From Charina bottae (lineage: Eukaryota; Chordata; Lepidosauria; Squamata; Charinaidae), in assembly GCA_023362775.1 (NCBI GenBank), contig JALMGJ010000006.1, forward strand, positions 18,415,501 through 18,479,500: DNA of 64,000 bases, read 5' to 3'. This document shows, piece by piece, positions 24,141 through 39,100 of this stretch (positions are counted from its first letter, which is position 1; each line of letters starts with the position of its first letter). Both the position numbers and the translations under genes were made by a program. The notes under the pieces are model-generated. The model saw nothing but the letters and a program-made list of their open reading frames with translations. It did not search any database and was not told the origin of the DNA.

Positions 24141-27100
24141 GAAGGTTTTTCTTCCCAGATGGATATGATATCCACATAAAAAGATGGTTGTGTGAAGTGA
24201 TTTTTATTCTTAATTATTTTGAGAAGGTATCAGTCATTCTCAGAACCCATTAGCCTTAACGAGAAATCCAGTTATTGAAAAATATTTTAGCAGCAATAAA
24301 AACAGTTATTGGGAGGGGTTTCTTACCTTTTCAGGTAGAACTCACTTTCCTGGTAGATGCATTTGTTAAGTGACTCCATGTGGGTCAACCGGGTGTAGTC
24401 ATTGGGATATACAAAGGACAGTCGAACCTGGAAAAACCCAAAGAAAACTGAGCAGAGTAGTTTGTTGGATGAAGGACAAATAATGCTGTTATTCCCAAAT
24501 CTATAAGTTTGTCTCAACTTATTTACACATATACTGTATTGTGTGCAATGTATAAGAGTTGAAATACATTTAATTTTGAACCTAGGATAGCGAACATACA
24601 TTGGTTGTGTCATGATGTATCTCAAAATAAGAGAAGAAGCAATCATCACTACTCTTTTTTTTTCTGGTTCAATTGTGCCCGATTCTCGGAGACTGCCTGG
24701 ACAAGTCCCTGCAGTTTTTTTGGCAAGGTTTTTCAGAAGTGGTTTGCCATTGCCTCCTTCCTAGGGCTGAGAGAGAATGACTGGCCCAAGGTCACCCAGC
24801 TGGCTTCGTGCCTAAGGCGGGACTAGAATTCATGGTCTCCCGGTTTCTAGGCTGATACCTTAACCACTACACCAAACTGGCTCTCCACTAATGTGATGGA
24901 ATGTGTCTCTGAGGGGGAAGGTTATGTTATGGAGATCGCAGGCAAGGAAGGAGGGGGCGCCTTCCAGGGGGAAAAGCGCGTTCTCAGCGTGGAGGACCTT
25001 GGGTGCCCAGCCAAGAGTGTCAGGCCGGATCCGCCTTGAGTTGCAGGAGTTTTTCCCTCAGAGCCTGTTGGCTTAGCAAAGATTGGCAAGATTTTCTGTA
25101 TGCATTAGAAACAATAAAGAACTAGAGCTTCATCTCGAGCTCCGTGGTTTCTTCGCTTAGACCCTGACAACTAATTACTAATTAGTTACTAATTAATTAC
25201 TCTCTATTAGTTATTAATTAACTATTAATAGTAACTCCTAATTAGTTACTAACTAATTATTCTCTACTAATTGCTTATTTGTAATTTATATTTTAAAAGT
25301 TTAGCATATGCTACTCTGAGCTTGGAAAGGCAATTAATAAATCATTTCCATCATAACATTTTAAAGCCTTTCGGCCAAACATTCACTCTCAGAAACAAAC
25401 AAGAGTCATGGAAACATATGAAAGGTAAATTAGCACCTGTGTCATTCAAGTATCTTTCAAGGGCCTCCCAAGAGCAACAAGCATATTTTTACAGCAAAAT
25501 TATTCAATTTAGGGCCTTCCAGTGTGCTGCATTTCAACTCCCATAAGTCCTCAGTCAACACAGTTGGGTTGGAGGACGCTATCTGAAGACCTGAGATATC
25601 ATTTGATTAACACAGAGACACTCAGGCGCAACCCTCTGCATACTTATTTGAGGTCAATCCCACTGTGAGCAGCAGACTTTATTTTATAGGATTTTCTAGT
25701 CCAAACTTTCCCAGTAGATGCCCTGAGAGTACAACTCCTAGAATTTCCGGAAAGCATGGAACAAAGCCATAATGTGAACATAAAGGTCATTTCTAGCAAG
25801 ATTCTTTCAAATGGAAAAAGTACTTTTAAAAGGGTATGAATTAGCAGAGCATAACTTAATGCAGTAGATCATATCAATTAGGGTCGGAGTTTAAAAATGT
25901 CATGTCATTCAAGTAATCAAACATGAGAAATAAGAAATCATGCTTCTTCACCGTAAGGCTGGAAGTGTGAACTGTGTATGAACTATTTCCAAGGAGAAAT
26001 AGATCATACAAATAAAGGTAGTCTTAGTTTCTTACCTTATCTTATCTGGTAAGGTCATAGGGCATAGGTTGGTTATGGCTGCCATGATATCTGGGGCATC
26101 TCTAAATGCCATACAACAAAATCCCAAATTAAATTAAACATCTAAAATATTATTTTTAAAAGCAATGAAATAAAATTTTGAAACTGTTGAACAATGTTTG
26201 GGAGTTCTCACTTGGGATCTTGAACTCTCAAGGGTAAAATGAACGAAAAATGATATTAGACAAATTTAATGATCTTGTGAGATTCTGGCTTTTTAAACAT
26301 TTTGGGGGGTGCATTTCTGCTGCCATCATACAAAACTGCATAATGGGGCCCATTGTCACAAAAATTGAGGCCTTCTCTCTAATGCAAGTAGGCTAGGTAA
26401 GACTCAAACCATTTTCTTATAGCAGCAGAACAAGCAAATAAAGCTTAAAGGTAAAGTTCCCCCCGCACATTTGTGCAGTCGTGTCCGACTCTAGGGGCCG
26501 GTGCTCATCTCCGTTTGTTATCCGAAGAGTCAGCGTTGTCTGAAGACGCTTCCGCGGTCATGTGGCCGGCATGACGCACGCAGAACGCTGTTACCTACCC
26601 ACCGAAGTAGTACCTATTCATCTACTCGCATTTGCATGCTTTCGAATTGCTAGGTTGTCAAGAGCTGGAGCTAGTGCGGGAGCACACTCCGTCACGTGGG
26701 ACTAGGGATTCGAACCTCCTAACTTGCAATCTTCCGATTGACAAGCCTGGTGTCTTACCCGCTGAGCCACCACGCCCCCTTATAAATAAAGCTTGGGTGG
26801 CATTAATTAATGGACAAAATAACAACCCTGCAACTAATGTGGAATATTCATCAAAACTAGGACCAAATTGCACAGTAGGCTTCGTGATTGTACAACGATT
26901 TGTTGATAGACAACTACCAGATGATACTGTGTGCACCCACGCTATACCAATACAAAGCCATCCCTTAACCTCATCTTCAAGTGGCAACGTACATAAGCTG
27001 CAAAAAGACTTGAATTGAGAAATGAGACTCACAAAATTAAGACCCTGATAGCGGCGCAGTTTGAATCCATTGACCACATAACTTGGTTTGTATGGACATT

Positions 27101-30100
27101 CTGGAATGATCCTGTGGATCTGGGATTTCCTCAGGAGAGGCACTAAGGAGACCAAAAATAAATGAAAAAGAGGCAATTGAAAAGGCTACATTTCCAAGCT
27201 ACATTTCTCTATCAACACTAAAGTCATGCTGCAGGCCATCTTGAATTAATTTATGCATATTTGCCTCCTTCACTTCTGAACAGTAGGGCTATGCAAAATC
27301 TTTGAAAGAGGTGATTTGAAAAGCATGTTAGTGCAAATGAGGCACTTCTGTTGGAAATGTTAAAGCATCTACGTTCTTTGAAGGCTTGAGTAGCTGCTTC
27401 AAAAGCTTCCCCAATTGCCTCTGCATGTACTGTATATGCGTGCACAGCCAGTTTGTTCTGCTGGTAGTTCCAGCAGAAGTATTGTCTATGCATAGACAAA
27501 CATATGCAAAAGCCCACTGTCAGCTTTTGAAGTGGCTGTGTGAGTCTTGTGAAGTTCAGATTGTTCAAGAGGGTATTTGGGGAATGAGCCGGGTCACTAG
27601 TAGGCTTATTTGGTTGTTACATTTTTGTACTTAATTTTTTAAATCTGACTATTCTTGCCCTACTGCTGGAACTGAACTTTTATGAGCAGTCAAGCAGAAA
27701 ACCAGAATGTTTACATGCATAAACTGTGTCCCGGGGGTCAGCTTTCAGCATGTCAGCTGGGTGTTCTGTAGCATCCTGACTGTGCAGCATCTGGTTTGCA
27801 TGAGTGGCTGGTGTCCATGGGATATGACCAACTTCATCCATTTTCAGAAGTGTTTCATCTAAGATATAAAGAAAGAAAAAGTAATAAAAGTAAAGCATGA
27901 TAGATGGGAAAATGGAGAAATAATTCATTTTCTTGGGCCAGGAGATAATGCTGGATAAAATCTGACTTCTTCTAGAAATCTAGATTCGGGCTTCTCAGCT
28001 TGGCAATTTCCAGATAAACTGGGGCTACAGTTCATAAATTCTCAGTTAGCATATCGAAGGATCCCAGGATAGGAAATACTGCCCTATGAAATTCTATGCT
28101 GTCTTGCCAACACTGGAACTCCAATGTCAGGAGAAGCAAAAGATTTGGGGCACACTTCAGGGCACCTCTTCTCCTGGATGCCATGGATCCATAGCCTTTC
28201 CATGCACCAGAAACATACATGGCACAGGGAGAAAATTACATCAACTCTGACCTGATGTAGTTACATTTTCTCCCATTCTTTCAAATTTGTTACTCCATCT
28301 CTTCCACTCTGTTCTTCTCATGCACTGTTCCTGTTGGAGAAGGTCAGTGTCTTGGGGCTCTTATAGACTCAGAGCTACTGCTGGGAAGGCAACTGCAGGT
28401 TGTGGTCAAGAGGTCTATTTCTCAGGCCCAGCTGGTGTGCCAGTTAGGAATCTAACTGGAGCAGGAGGACCTTGCTAGAGTGACTCATGACCTCATTACA
28501 TCTGGACTCCTACAATGCCATTTGTGAGGGTGCATTTGAACACCGCATGAAAATTGCAAGTGGTCCAGAATGGAGCAGTTCATACGTTGCCACGTGCTCA
28601 GAGCTATGACCACGTGACATTAATTTTGTGGCCCTTGAATTGATTGTCAATAGGTTTCTGGAGGCAAGTCAAAGAGCTGGTTTTAACTTATAATGCCCTA
28701 TATGGCACAGCATCTGGATATCTTCAGGATCACCTCTTCTAACAGGATTTGACCTGAGGTATCACTCCCTGGAAAAATTGTTGATAGTGTCCTATTTGTG
28801 GTAAGTGAGGGACTGAGGATGCCTGGATATGATAGCCCCAGTCTTCTGGAATAGCTTCCCACACTGGAGGCAAGATTGGCCCCATCGATAATCTTAGAGA
28901 AGCTAGTTATGACCAAGATATTCTGGAAGTCTTTGAGGTGAATCGTGACATCATCAGAGTTGGTTATATGATTTTAATGTAGCTTTTTTTCAAATGTAAT
29001 TTACCATGAAAGTTGGATTGTTGTATTTTATAATTTTATAATTGTTGTGAACCACCATAGTCACATGATGCAGCAATGTATACATTTAATAAATAGAATA
29101 ATATTTGGATGAATAAAACAGTTTCTCTGGTGCTCAAAACATTATAAGGATGACAACCAGGCAAACCTTTCTGAGAAGTATCTTCCACAGCTGGCATAAC
29201 ATCGTCCACAAAGGTCTTCTCCTTAATAAAAAGTTATTTCCTCTCATTTGGTAGGGGCATATGGCAAAGCACTCTGAAGAGGGCCTTAGTCAAGAGCAGG
29301 CTTTCTCAACCTTTGACCCTGGAGGAACCCTTGAAATATTTTTCAGGCCTCGGGGAACCCCTGCACATTCAGGCTCAAATATAAGCCACAAGTTACAAAA
29401 TTATTATATTTGTTTCATGTGTAGGCCTGTATATATGCATTAACAGTGTTCTTGAAAATAAAGAATGCAATTTACCTCTTTAATGTGAAGTTGCCCGAAT
29501 TTGAAATAATTTTTTAAATAAATTGTGATCTCCCAGGGAACCGCTAGTGACCTCTCACGGAACCCTGGGGTGCCATGGAACGCTGGTGGAGAAACCCTGC
29601 TCAAGAGACTACACTGTATAAACCAGCCTATATTGTCTCTTGACGCCCTGTGAAATCTATCAGATATGTGAAAATGTTTAGAAAGCATCTGTTTTCTATA
29701 TGCTAGCATTTGTGACAAAGCATTTCAGATAAAAAGAGGTAATGAAGTCAGAGAAAAACTGCTACCATTATTAGCTTTGTGGCAAAGAAAGACTTACCAG
29801 CATAAAGGGAGAGGAACTGAGAATCAATAATTGCAAACTTGGCTTCGGGGTCATTCAGTCTCCACTGAAAGAAGAAGACAGATGCATACGCAATTTATAG
29901 ATTCGTTGATTGGGAAAGGAAACAGAGATTAATCCAAATGCATTTTAGCTACTGTGGCCTTTCAGAAAAGAAAACCAGGAGATTTACTGACTTCTGGAAG
30001 GTTGCTGTAAACGGCTGTTGAGCTGTGTTTGACTTTCCAGCCTACAATTTCTGATCAACACGGTCAAGGAAACTATTCCAGAAATATTATGTACAGTCAG

Positions 30101-33100
30101 TGACTGAAATACAATTTGATTTGAAATTCTAGGTCTTTCTTCACTCAGCAGGAAAGCTCTGCAAAGTTAATGGCAGAAAGTACTTGAGTACAGTTTCAAA
30201 TAAAACTCCTTAGAAAAGATTATGTTTTCATTTTTCTCAGAGGGAGGTTCAACTTAGCATAAGAACATGAAACGCACAGGCCCTATTTTTTGCTACTAAT
30301 ACTCATTTCATATACTATATCAGAAAGAAGATGCTTTCTCCAACAAGCAGAAATGCAAAGGTTGATCCATGAAACGTCTATTGCCAAAACAGCTCTTAAA
30401 CCAAATCCCTGTACAGATCACCAAATGCAAATCTATCTAGTGAACTTACTGCCACTTCCACATGATCTGTTCCTTTGTCATCTTGTTTGTGTAGAACCTC
30501 AAAGTAGTATTTGTTTGCAGCTGACAAGCTGTGAGGGAAGAAAAGAGATTAAAAACAAAGTATGTCTTTTGCTATTAATACAGAGTATTAGAGGTATTGA
30601 AAATGAAAGTGACACTTTGGATTACTTTCTTGTCAAGAAAAGAATAAACCCACTTGTTCAGGGCCATGACAGGATGAATTTCTCCCAAGAAAAACTCATG
30701 TGGGGCAGGATGTGGGGCAATTTTCTTCACATCTTCTCTCAATTCATCTTATCATCTAAGGGGTCCAGTTACTGGGTTCTACAATGTTTTGGGCCTCTAG
30801 GTGGTAAAGTCAAACAAACAGGCATAGCAATATTATGGTAGGTTAATGGAGAAAAGCATACTGTTTCCTTGTGTGCACGCTGAATTCCAGCATGCAGAGT
30901 AGCCAATCTTCAGGTGACTAGGGTGCCATGTGATCATTTCAATCTATCCATGAATAACAGATTATGTGAATGCATACTTGACATTTGAAAAATGTGCAAA
31001 TAAAGCACAACAGATGCTCTTTCCCCACTGCTATGTTAAGGCACTAACCAGCTATCCTTGAGTCAGCAGAAAACTACACCAGCATGACATCCGGCGCCCC
31101 AATTGCCAATCCCTATCTGCCTCTTGCAACTGCTCTGTGTCACTGCTCCATGGAGTTGTCCTGATGAAGCATGAGCAGTGTGTGATTGGTTGAGTCCTCC
31201 GGCTTTGTTGTCCTCCCTCTTCTGCTCATCACTGGTTGGTAGGTAAAAGATCCCCACTATTGGTGCTGCAGGATGAATTGGGAGTGTCTGGCCTCTGTTT
31301 GTCATCTCCAGGCTTCTTCTTGAGCCACTCCTTCTACACCCTATTCTGTCATTTTTTTTCTTTCGTTCTTTTTCTTTTTTTGGTGCCTTTGAATAAGTAT
31401 TGACAAGGCCCTGCAGTTTTCTTGGCAACATCTTCGGAAGTGGTTTGCCATTGCCTTCTTCTTCCTAGGGCTGATTGAGAATGACTGGCCCAAAGTCACC
31501 CAGCTGGCCTTGTGCCTAAGGTGGGACTAGAACTTACAGTCTCCCAGTTCCTAGCCTGATGACTTAACCATCCCACCAAACTGTCAGAATTGAGTACATT
31601 AAACAACCAAATAACAGAGTTATAAAGAGAGCTGAACCACAAGCAGCACTTTATTTCAGATTTTTCTTCACTTCAGGGAACACAGGCCAATTTCCAGAGC
31701 CTTCCATGTTGTCTTTGGGATGGAAGTGGTGGGAGGATGGGCCCATCCTTCCAACATTACGCAGATTTAGCCTTGCATTAAATCAGTAGAGGTCAAACAC
31801 TCACACTACAGCCAGGTGAGCAGATTAACAGTACTGGAAAATTCTTTCAGACCACTGACATAGCATTGCTGCATCTAGCTGTCAAGTGAGACAACAGAAC
31901 ATTGACATATGAGATTGACTAGGTATTAGAGGGGAAGAGGCATATCTGCATCATTCTGAAGCAGCCACTGAACATGTCAGTTAGTCTCTGATGTCATGGG
32001 CAGGGAAGCATAATAGATTTCATACACCTTATGCCTGCCACTGGATGTGGTTACCTTAAAGGGGGAAACACTCCTTTAACACTGATACAGCTAAGGATGA
32101 ATTAATCCTGTCTCATTCATGAGTTGGGAATGAGATGAGGGCAATGTCAAGGAGAACTGGTGGAAACAAGATATTGCCAGGACTTGTTTATGCCATGATT
32201 AGAGGCAAATGGGGAAAAAGTCCAAGGAAAAAGGAGATCAACAGATGTGCAGAAAATTGTACCACTGGCCACTAGGGAGCACTCTGAAATTATTTTGAGC
32301 AACTAACAACTCCACTTGCAAACTTTTTGAAGTCACAGTGATTTAGAATGATTAAAAAAATACACCCACAGTGATATGTATGAGAGACTTGCAGACTGAG
32401 TTTAAGACAGGAAAGAAGATACGGCTAACTGGCTTGTATCCAGTTGAGCAATGTACAAAATGGAACTAAGATCTCGGATTACTCACTTTATGGGTCTTGA
32501 CTTTTGGCTCCTGAATTTCCCAAATTCACCTGGTGCTGTCCACTCCTTCCCACTCTGGACAAAGATACAAAGCATCCCTTTTGTGTTAGTCTTTAGGTCA
32601 CACAAAGCTGCAACATGTTTTTAAACACAACTGGGTAACTGTATACATCCAACCACAGATTAAATAATATAATATAAATCTTCAATGATAGTTGAAGAAG
32701 TGAATGCTCTTGATTGCTACTTGCTCTTGACCTTAAAGACAGAACAGCATTGCCATCAAAACTGAGTGAGAGATGTAAGAAGAAATGAAAGCTAGGAGTG
32801 GAAGAAGGTATTCAGGTACCAGATTTGCAATTTGCTACAGTGCCAGTCTTTGCTGCCCCACATTCAGATGGAGGTGGTGTGGCTGTGACTGAGTGGATGG
32901 GGCAAAAAGGGGAAAGAGAGAGGCCAAGCAAAAATTATGAACTATAAATATTGAATGAATGAAGAAATGAAGAAATGAAATGAAGAATGGAATGGAATGG
33001 AATGGAATGGAATGGAATGGAATGGAATGGAATGAGACATTTCCCGAGCTGGCTAACATAGACAAGCAGCATGAAAATTTTAGAAGGCAGGATAGCATGC

Positions 33101-36100
33101 TCTTATACCTTTTGTTACCAATTTTTTTTACTTTAAAAGGTAAAGAAACTTACTTTTAAAATATCCAATTACTTTCTAAATGTCAATTAATATAAAGATA
33201 ATCCATAAAATTATATCATTATGGTTATTTTTCATTCTCATCTTCATTTGTGTAACCCAAACATTACAGAGAGATTATTATTATAATCTCGATTTTCGAT
33301 TGAGAGAGATTATTTTCAGAGTTTGTCACTAAACTTTGGCAGCCAGGGGCAAATCAGGAAGTAGGCTTGGGAACGCATCAAAACTAGAATCAGAACCTTC
33401 ATGACCATTGAATTAGTACATCCAATATGTAATAAACATACGTAGTTATGAAATGTTAATACTATACACAATACAAGTTGCTCTGATATATCCCCTCAAC
33501 TCTTCTGCAGTTCTATGTCACATTGGGTGACTGTAGATAGTAGGATTAAATAGGAAACTGTTTTACATTGTTTTCTCATTAAGTTTTTACAGCATTTCCC
33601 ATTTTGTGTCCAGCTACAGACCTGATAGCTGGTATCCCTGGTCTCTGTAATGATCCCAGGTAATTCTTAATACACTCTGGGATACCATTCAAGAACATAT
33701 GACAGCTGTCAAACATAAAGATATTATGGTTGAAATATTAACTAATATCGATATTATATTGATATATTAAAGCTGTGTTGATTTTAAACGCATAAATTAA
33801 TATTGTAGTGTCACATGCTTTGTATAATAACCGACTTTCCCTTTTTCTTTGAAGCATATGTTGTAAATGAAATGAAGAATTGAAAGAACATGGTTGGTCA
33901 CCTTGCCTATGCTGGCCATCAGTTGAAGTTCTGAGATGTTGTTTCCTGGACTCAGCCAAAACTCTGCATTGTCATCAGACCCAATCGCAAACTGAAACAT
34001 ACCTAAAGAAAAAATCCTGGATTTAACAGTAAGAAATATTTGAAAAAGATGGGAAATGGTGTTCCATGCCAGTGGAAGCAGAATGAATTCTTCCCTATCA
34101 GCAAATATTGCATTATTGTAAGCAGCTAGAAGCACATGGAATTATTCTACAAAATCCAAGATTCTTCATTCTTCCACATTTTTCTGTTTTCTCACTGAAG
34201 GAAGCTAACTGCCCTGTGCACTTCAAAATATTAAAATGTATTGTGCTAGTTATAATTACATTTAGTCGAGTCTTATATTATATATACAGTGAACACTAAA
34301 CTGTCCTTACCATTAAGAACCTAAAGAAAAGAGACTATGAGTTTGTTGAGGCCTACATGAAATATCTCTAATATTTCACACAGTAACAATTTGCAAAAAA
34401 TGGAATAAATCCATAGCAGTACAAACAGTTAAAACTTGTGGTGCATATCTGCACCCTTAATAGATATTTAATGGAAGCTATTTTCCTGATGTGTATTAAT
34501 ACTTGATTTATTTTTATCTCTTATATTTCGACCATCTACCAAAGAAGTCTAGGTAGCACCTGCTGTAAAAGCAACTTTGCCAAGTGTCCATTTCCTCTTT
34601 AAGGAGCTTCAAACACAGTTTACCATCTGTAGCTTATAAAGGTTTGCACTACATTTGGTGAGGAATGTAAAGTTTAAAGAGAAAAGTAAAACAAAAGAAA
34701 TGTAAACAACAGAAAATTCAAGGGTAATAATACAGAATGGAGCAAGAGGTGATAAACGTAGAGCACTATCTCTATGTACAGAAATCTGTGATAGGTCCAG
34801 GCCTGGGTCAAACAATGAATCTGCAATTAAAATGACACTATCTAAGAAAAGGACTTGAATTTAATGCAATAGATTTAAGCATATGCTAGATCCATGGGAT
34901 AAGTTCTGCCATGCTCTACATTTCTACTCAGAAGTAGCTCAGAACTCATATGTGGGCCTGCACAAGGGAGTAGCAAATATAAAAGAAACATTAATAATTT
35001 TTATTATTTTTATTATTTTATTTTTATCCCACCTTTATTATTTTTTATAAATAACTCAAGGCAGCGAACATACCTAATACTCCTTCCTCCTCCTCTTTTC
35101 CCCACAACAGCAACCCTGTGAGGTGAGTTGGGCTGAGAGAGTGTGACTGGCCCAAGGTCACCCAGCCAGCTTTCATGCCTAAGGCGGGACTAGAACTCTC
35201 AGTCTCCTGGTTTGCCATTGGCTCCTTCCTACGGCTGAGAGACAGGGACTGGCCCAAGGTCACCCAGCTGGCTTTCATGCCTAAGGCGGGACTAGAACTC
35301 TCAGTCTCCTGGTTTCTAGCCCAGCACCTTAACCACTAGACCAAACTGGCTCCCCCATATCTCTTTAATAATGTTATTAAAAAGACACGGTAGTATCTTT
35401 AGATCCAAATCATTCCATTCTTGTAAACTTATTTGTAATAGAGCCAATTTTACTCTCCCCTTACCATCCTTGTATGGATGCAGGTAACCAAATATCCGCA
35501 ATCCATAGCTTCTCCATTTTGGTGATACTGCTAGCTTCTTCAAAGTAGCCCGTGTCTAGAAGTATAAGAAAAAGCTGTTAGAGTTAATCTATGCAGAATT
35601 CAAATGGATTTCTCCACTGTGATATTCTAGCTTGTAAAGACAGTAATTTTCCATACGCCTCTACGAATGTTCTCAAAACATTCCACCGATAAACACCAGG
35701 TGTGGCCTTGGTCATAGCCAAAACATTGTATTACGTGAGGTAGTGATATCAGTCCAAAATACCTTATCTCATGGGAACGGTTTCCCGGAGGGGAGACAAT
35801 GTGCAACACTGCCATCTCATGGCGATTTATAGTAAGTACAACTCTTAATGCATTGTTAGTTTGAAATGTCCTGACCCACATATAGCTAATCAGAATGCTG
35901 AAACAAGTGTATATCTCAGCTATGAACTATGGGTCTATGTTTCTTGACTTCTTGACTTCTGTCTGTCATGTTGCCATGTACTCTGTTCCTGAACTGTAAC
36001 TATGCCTGGCCTTTTGTACCTGGCCATGGTTTTCTTCACATCTGCTGATGGAACTCTGCTCATGCTTTGTTGTTTTTCCTTTTTGCAATAATGTAACTCA

Positions 36101-39100
36101 TATCCATTATTGCCTTATGCTACAATAAAATATTGTTAGCCCTACACACTGCACTCTGTTTGGTTTGCTCTGCGCCTGGACCCCATAAGCCAGCAATATC
36201 CCACAAAAGCAAATGTTAGAATTATTAAATTGAGCTGGAGGAAGATAAAGGAGTGGAGTAGAACAGACAAAAAGGAATGGTTAGGAATTCTGAAATAAGA
36301 TCAGGACTATTCAGGGAAACAAGAGCCTGGGCAAGAAACAACACAAACAATGTGTTGTTTCATGCCCAGGCTCCGTTTCCCTGAATAGTTAGACCAGAGC
36401 TTTCCAAACTTTTCATGTTGGTGACACACTTTTTAGACATGCATCATTTCGCGACACACTCTTACAGCAGGGTACAAGGCAGGCACTAGGACCTGTGTGG
36501 AATCACAGCAGGTTTGGAGGCAGCCAGGCACAAGGCAGGCACTAGGACCTGCACGGAATCCTGGCAGGGCTCAGAGGCAGCAGCAGCCGCGACACACCCA
36601 GACACTGCAGCCGACACACTAACATGTCCCGACACATAGTTTGGAAAGCTATGAGTTAGACGTTTTAAGGGCAGTCATTTTTACAAATATAGTTTTGCTA
36701 TCAGCACCAGTAATCTCTGGCTTTTAAAGCAATTTAAGTGCAATTTGCACATAACATGGCAGTGCTGATCCCAAAGTATCAACCCTAGCAACAACTTTAG
36801 TCCCATAATTCCGATTCTTGCCAACAAGTAATATTTTACAAACTAAGTTTAAAAAATACAGTAACTATGTCAAAAGAGCCATGGTTAATTAATTATAATA
36901 AGAACAAGCTTAGCCTAAGACTAGACTTGAATCCATTCCAGTTTACATGCCTCTCTTTCTTATGCAGGGAAAAGATACTTGGACACATTTGCTTGCATAT
37001 TCTTCAAACTCATGTTGTCCAGACCTGATAAACTAAGATTAGCTTTACCTATATTTTGCTAGAAACAATTCCAAGAGCAACTCATAATTATGAAAATATT
37101 TTGAGTTAGAAAACCATAATCATTAATTAATTTAGAAGACATTCTAAATTGTCATTAATCAAGAACTGAAGTGCAGATTTTAATGTCCTTACAGATGGTA
37201 AGAAAATCAGTGAAGAGCAACCAAGACCATGGGGAGGTAAGGTAATTAAAAGTTAGTTTATTTGAGATGTTTGAACATGGTATTGCAAAAACTTCCATCT
37301 CTATTTAACTGCACTCAAAGTCAAATTTGAGTGCTCTGTTACTATAATTTTTTTAAAGCTGGTGGTTCTTTGTGACTAACTGTGGGAGCAATCTTTGTGA
37401 ATGTACAAGTCCTCTTATGGTAACCAGTTAATTGGCGTGCAAATGACAAGCTCATACATTTCTAACTGTGTCTCCAAATAAGAAAAGCTTGCCCACCTCT
37501 ACACTTCTTTATTTATTTAATCACATTTATACACCACCCTATACAAGCGACTCTGGGCGGCTTACAAATAAAAGGTCATAAAAAATCATTATAAAAGTAC
37601 AAAAAACACAAAGTTAAAAGAGAAAAGCTATTAATTAATTCCACTAATTTTGTGGGTTTTGTGGGGATTAGTGGGACTTGTGAACTCAGCCATTCTGGCT
37701 TAGAGTGATTTGTGAATCTGTGTGAATCTGGTCATTAGTCAACAAACCATGATTTATAAAATCCTGAGTTAAGGGAACTCAACCACTATTGGAAGACAGA
37801 ATTCTTTCTTCATTTGGTATAAGAGGAGAGTATGGGCCTAAACAGGTTCAGGTTATCCTACTTCACACACATGTTGTGAAGACCCAGCTCTCTGGAGAAG
37901 GTTCTAATGCTGGGAAAGGTGGAAGGAAAGAGAAGACAAGGATGACCAGCAGCAAGGTGGATTGACTCAGTTACAATGGTGGTGAGTGCACAGTTGGGAG
38001 TCCTGAAAGACCAGGTTAGGGACAGATCATCATGGTCATGGAAAAAATCTATCTATGTGGTTGCTAGGAGTTGAAAACAACTTGATGGCACATAATCAAT
38101 CAATGGGCCTAAAAGGATACTCACATGAGGATACAAAGGAAAGTGAAGATTTCTCCTCAATTGCTCAATAGATCCACCACACCAGTCTTCAAAAACATGA
38201 AGATTGACTTCACCTTGGAACTGCAAACACATGAAAATGCAAGATTTCTTGTTATCTAATGCTCTTATAGCCTACATATTATTTTACAACTAAATGGCTA
38301 AAGCATTACAAGGTAAATGAGATGCTCAGGAATAACATGGCATCCTCCATGAAAATGTAATCTAGTATGGATGATTACAAGTTGTGTCCAACCTGTGCTC
38401 TAGGGACCACTGATGGTCCATATGGGTACCGCAAATGGACCATACTCCAAGCACCAATATATTTAAAATATATTAAAATATAAAATATATATTAAAATAT
38501 ATATTAAAATATAATATATATTAATATATTTTATATTTAAAAATGGCCAAAATCTTGTGGCATCCCCAAATCTGGATATTTCAGACAGGAACACAGTTTT
38601 GTTGTTCAGTCGTTTAGTCGTGTCCAACTCTTCGTGACCTCATGGACCATAGCACGCCAGGCCTTCCTGTCCTCCACTGTCCTGACTTAATTCAGGTTGA
38701 TATAAATTTGGTCCTGCAGAAACCAATTGGGTGAACTGTGTGTGCTGGGGTGCCTGAAGATGCTGCCTTGCCAACCTCTGTCTTCTACTGAGGTCCTTAA
38801 ACATTATGGATGGCAAAGTAATGCCCTTCATAGAGGAATTTTTGGGAATTGCAGTTATAGATAGATATGTCTTATCGTATTATATATAACATTCCAATTC
38901 AAGGTGTTGGTCATTACCTTTAAAGCCCTACATGGCATGGGCCCAGGTTATCTGAGGGACCGCCTCATCCCCATTATAGCGTCCCATCCTACCCGATCTT
39001 CCAGAGAGGGCATGCTGCGGACCCCCTCTATGAGAGAGCTCCATCTAGCGGGGTCAAGGAGGTGAGCCTTCTCTGCAGCGCCACCTGCCCTATGGAACAT

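Larger units (their letters stand above)
30529..33901. other. Introns 7 and 6, unannotated parts
   Basis: Apart from exon 7, one SINE and the (GGAAT)n repeat, I see no gene, RNA or recognisable element. Confidence 0.5.

Noticed and set aside
26036..26101. Extra constitutive coding exon of B4GALNT3 (DAPDIM...PDKI in one frame)
   Set aside because: Exons 11 and 12 join in phase 0 without it and match the family across the junction. In that phase it contains a stop, and the attractive reading is in a different phase.
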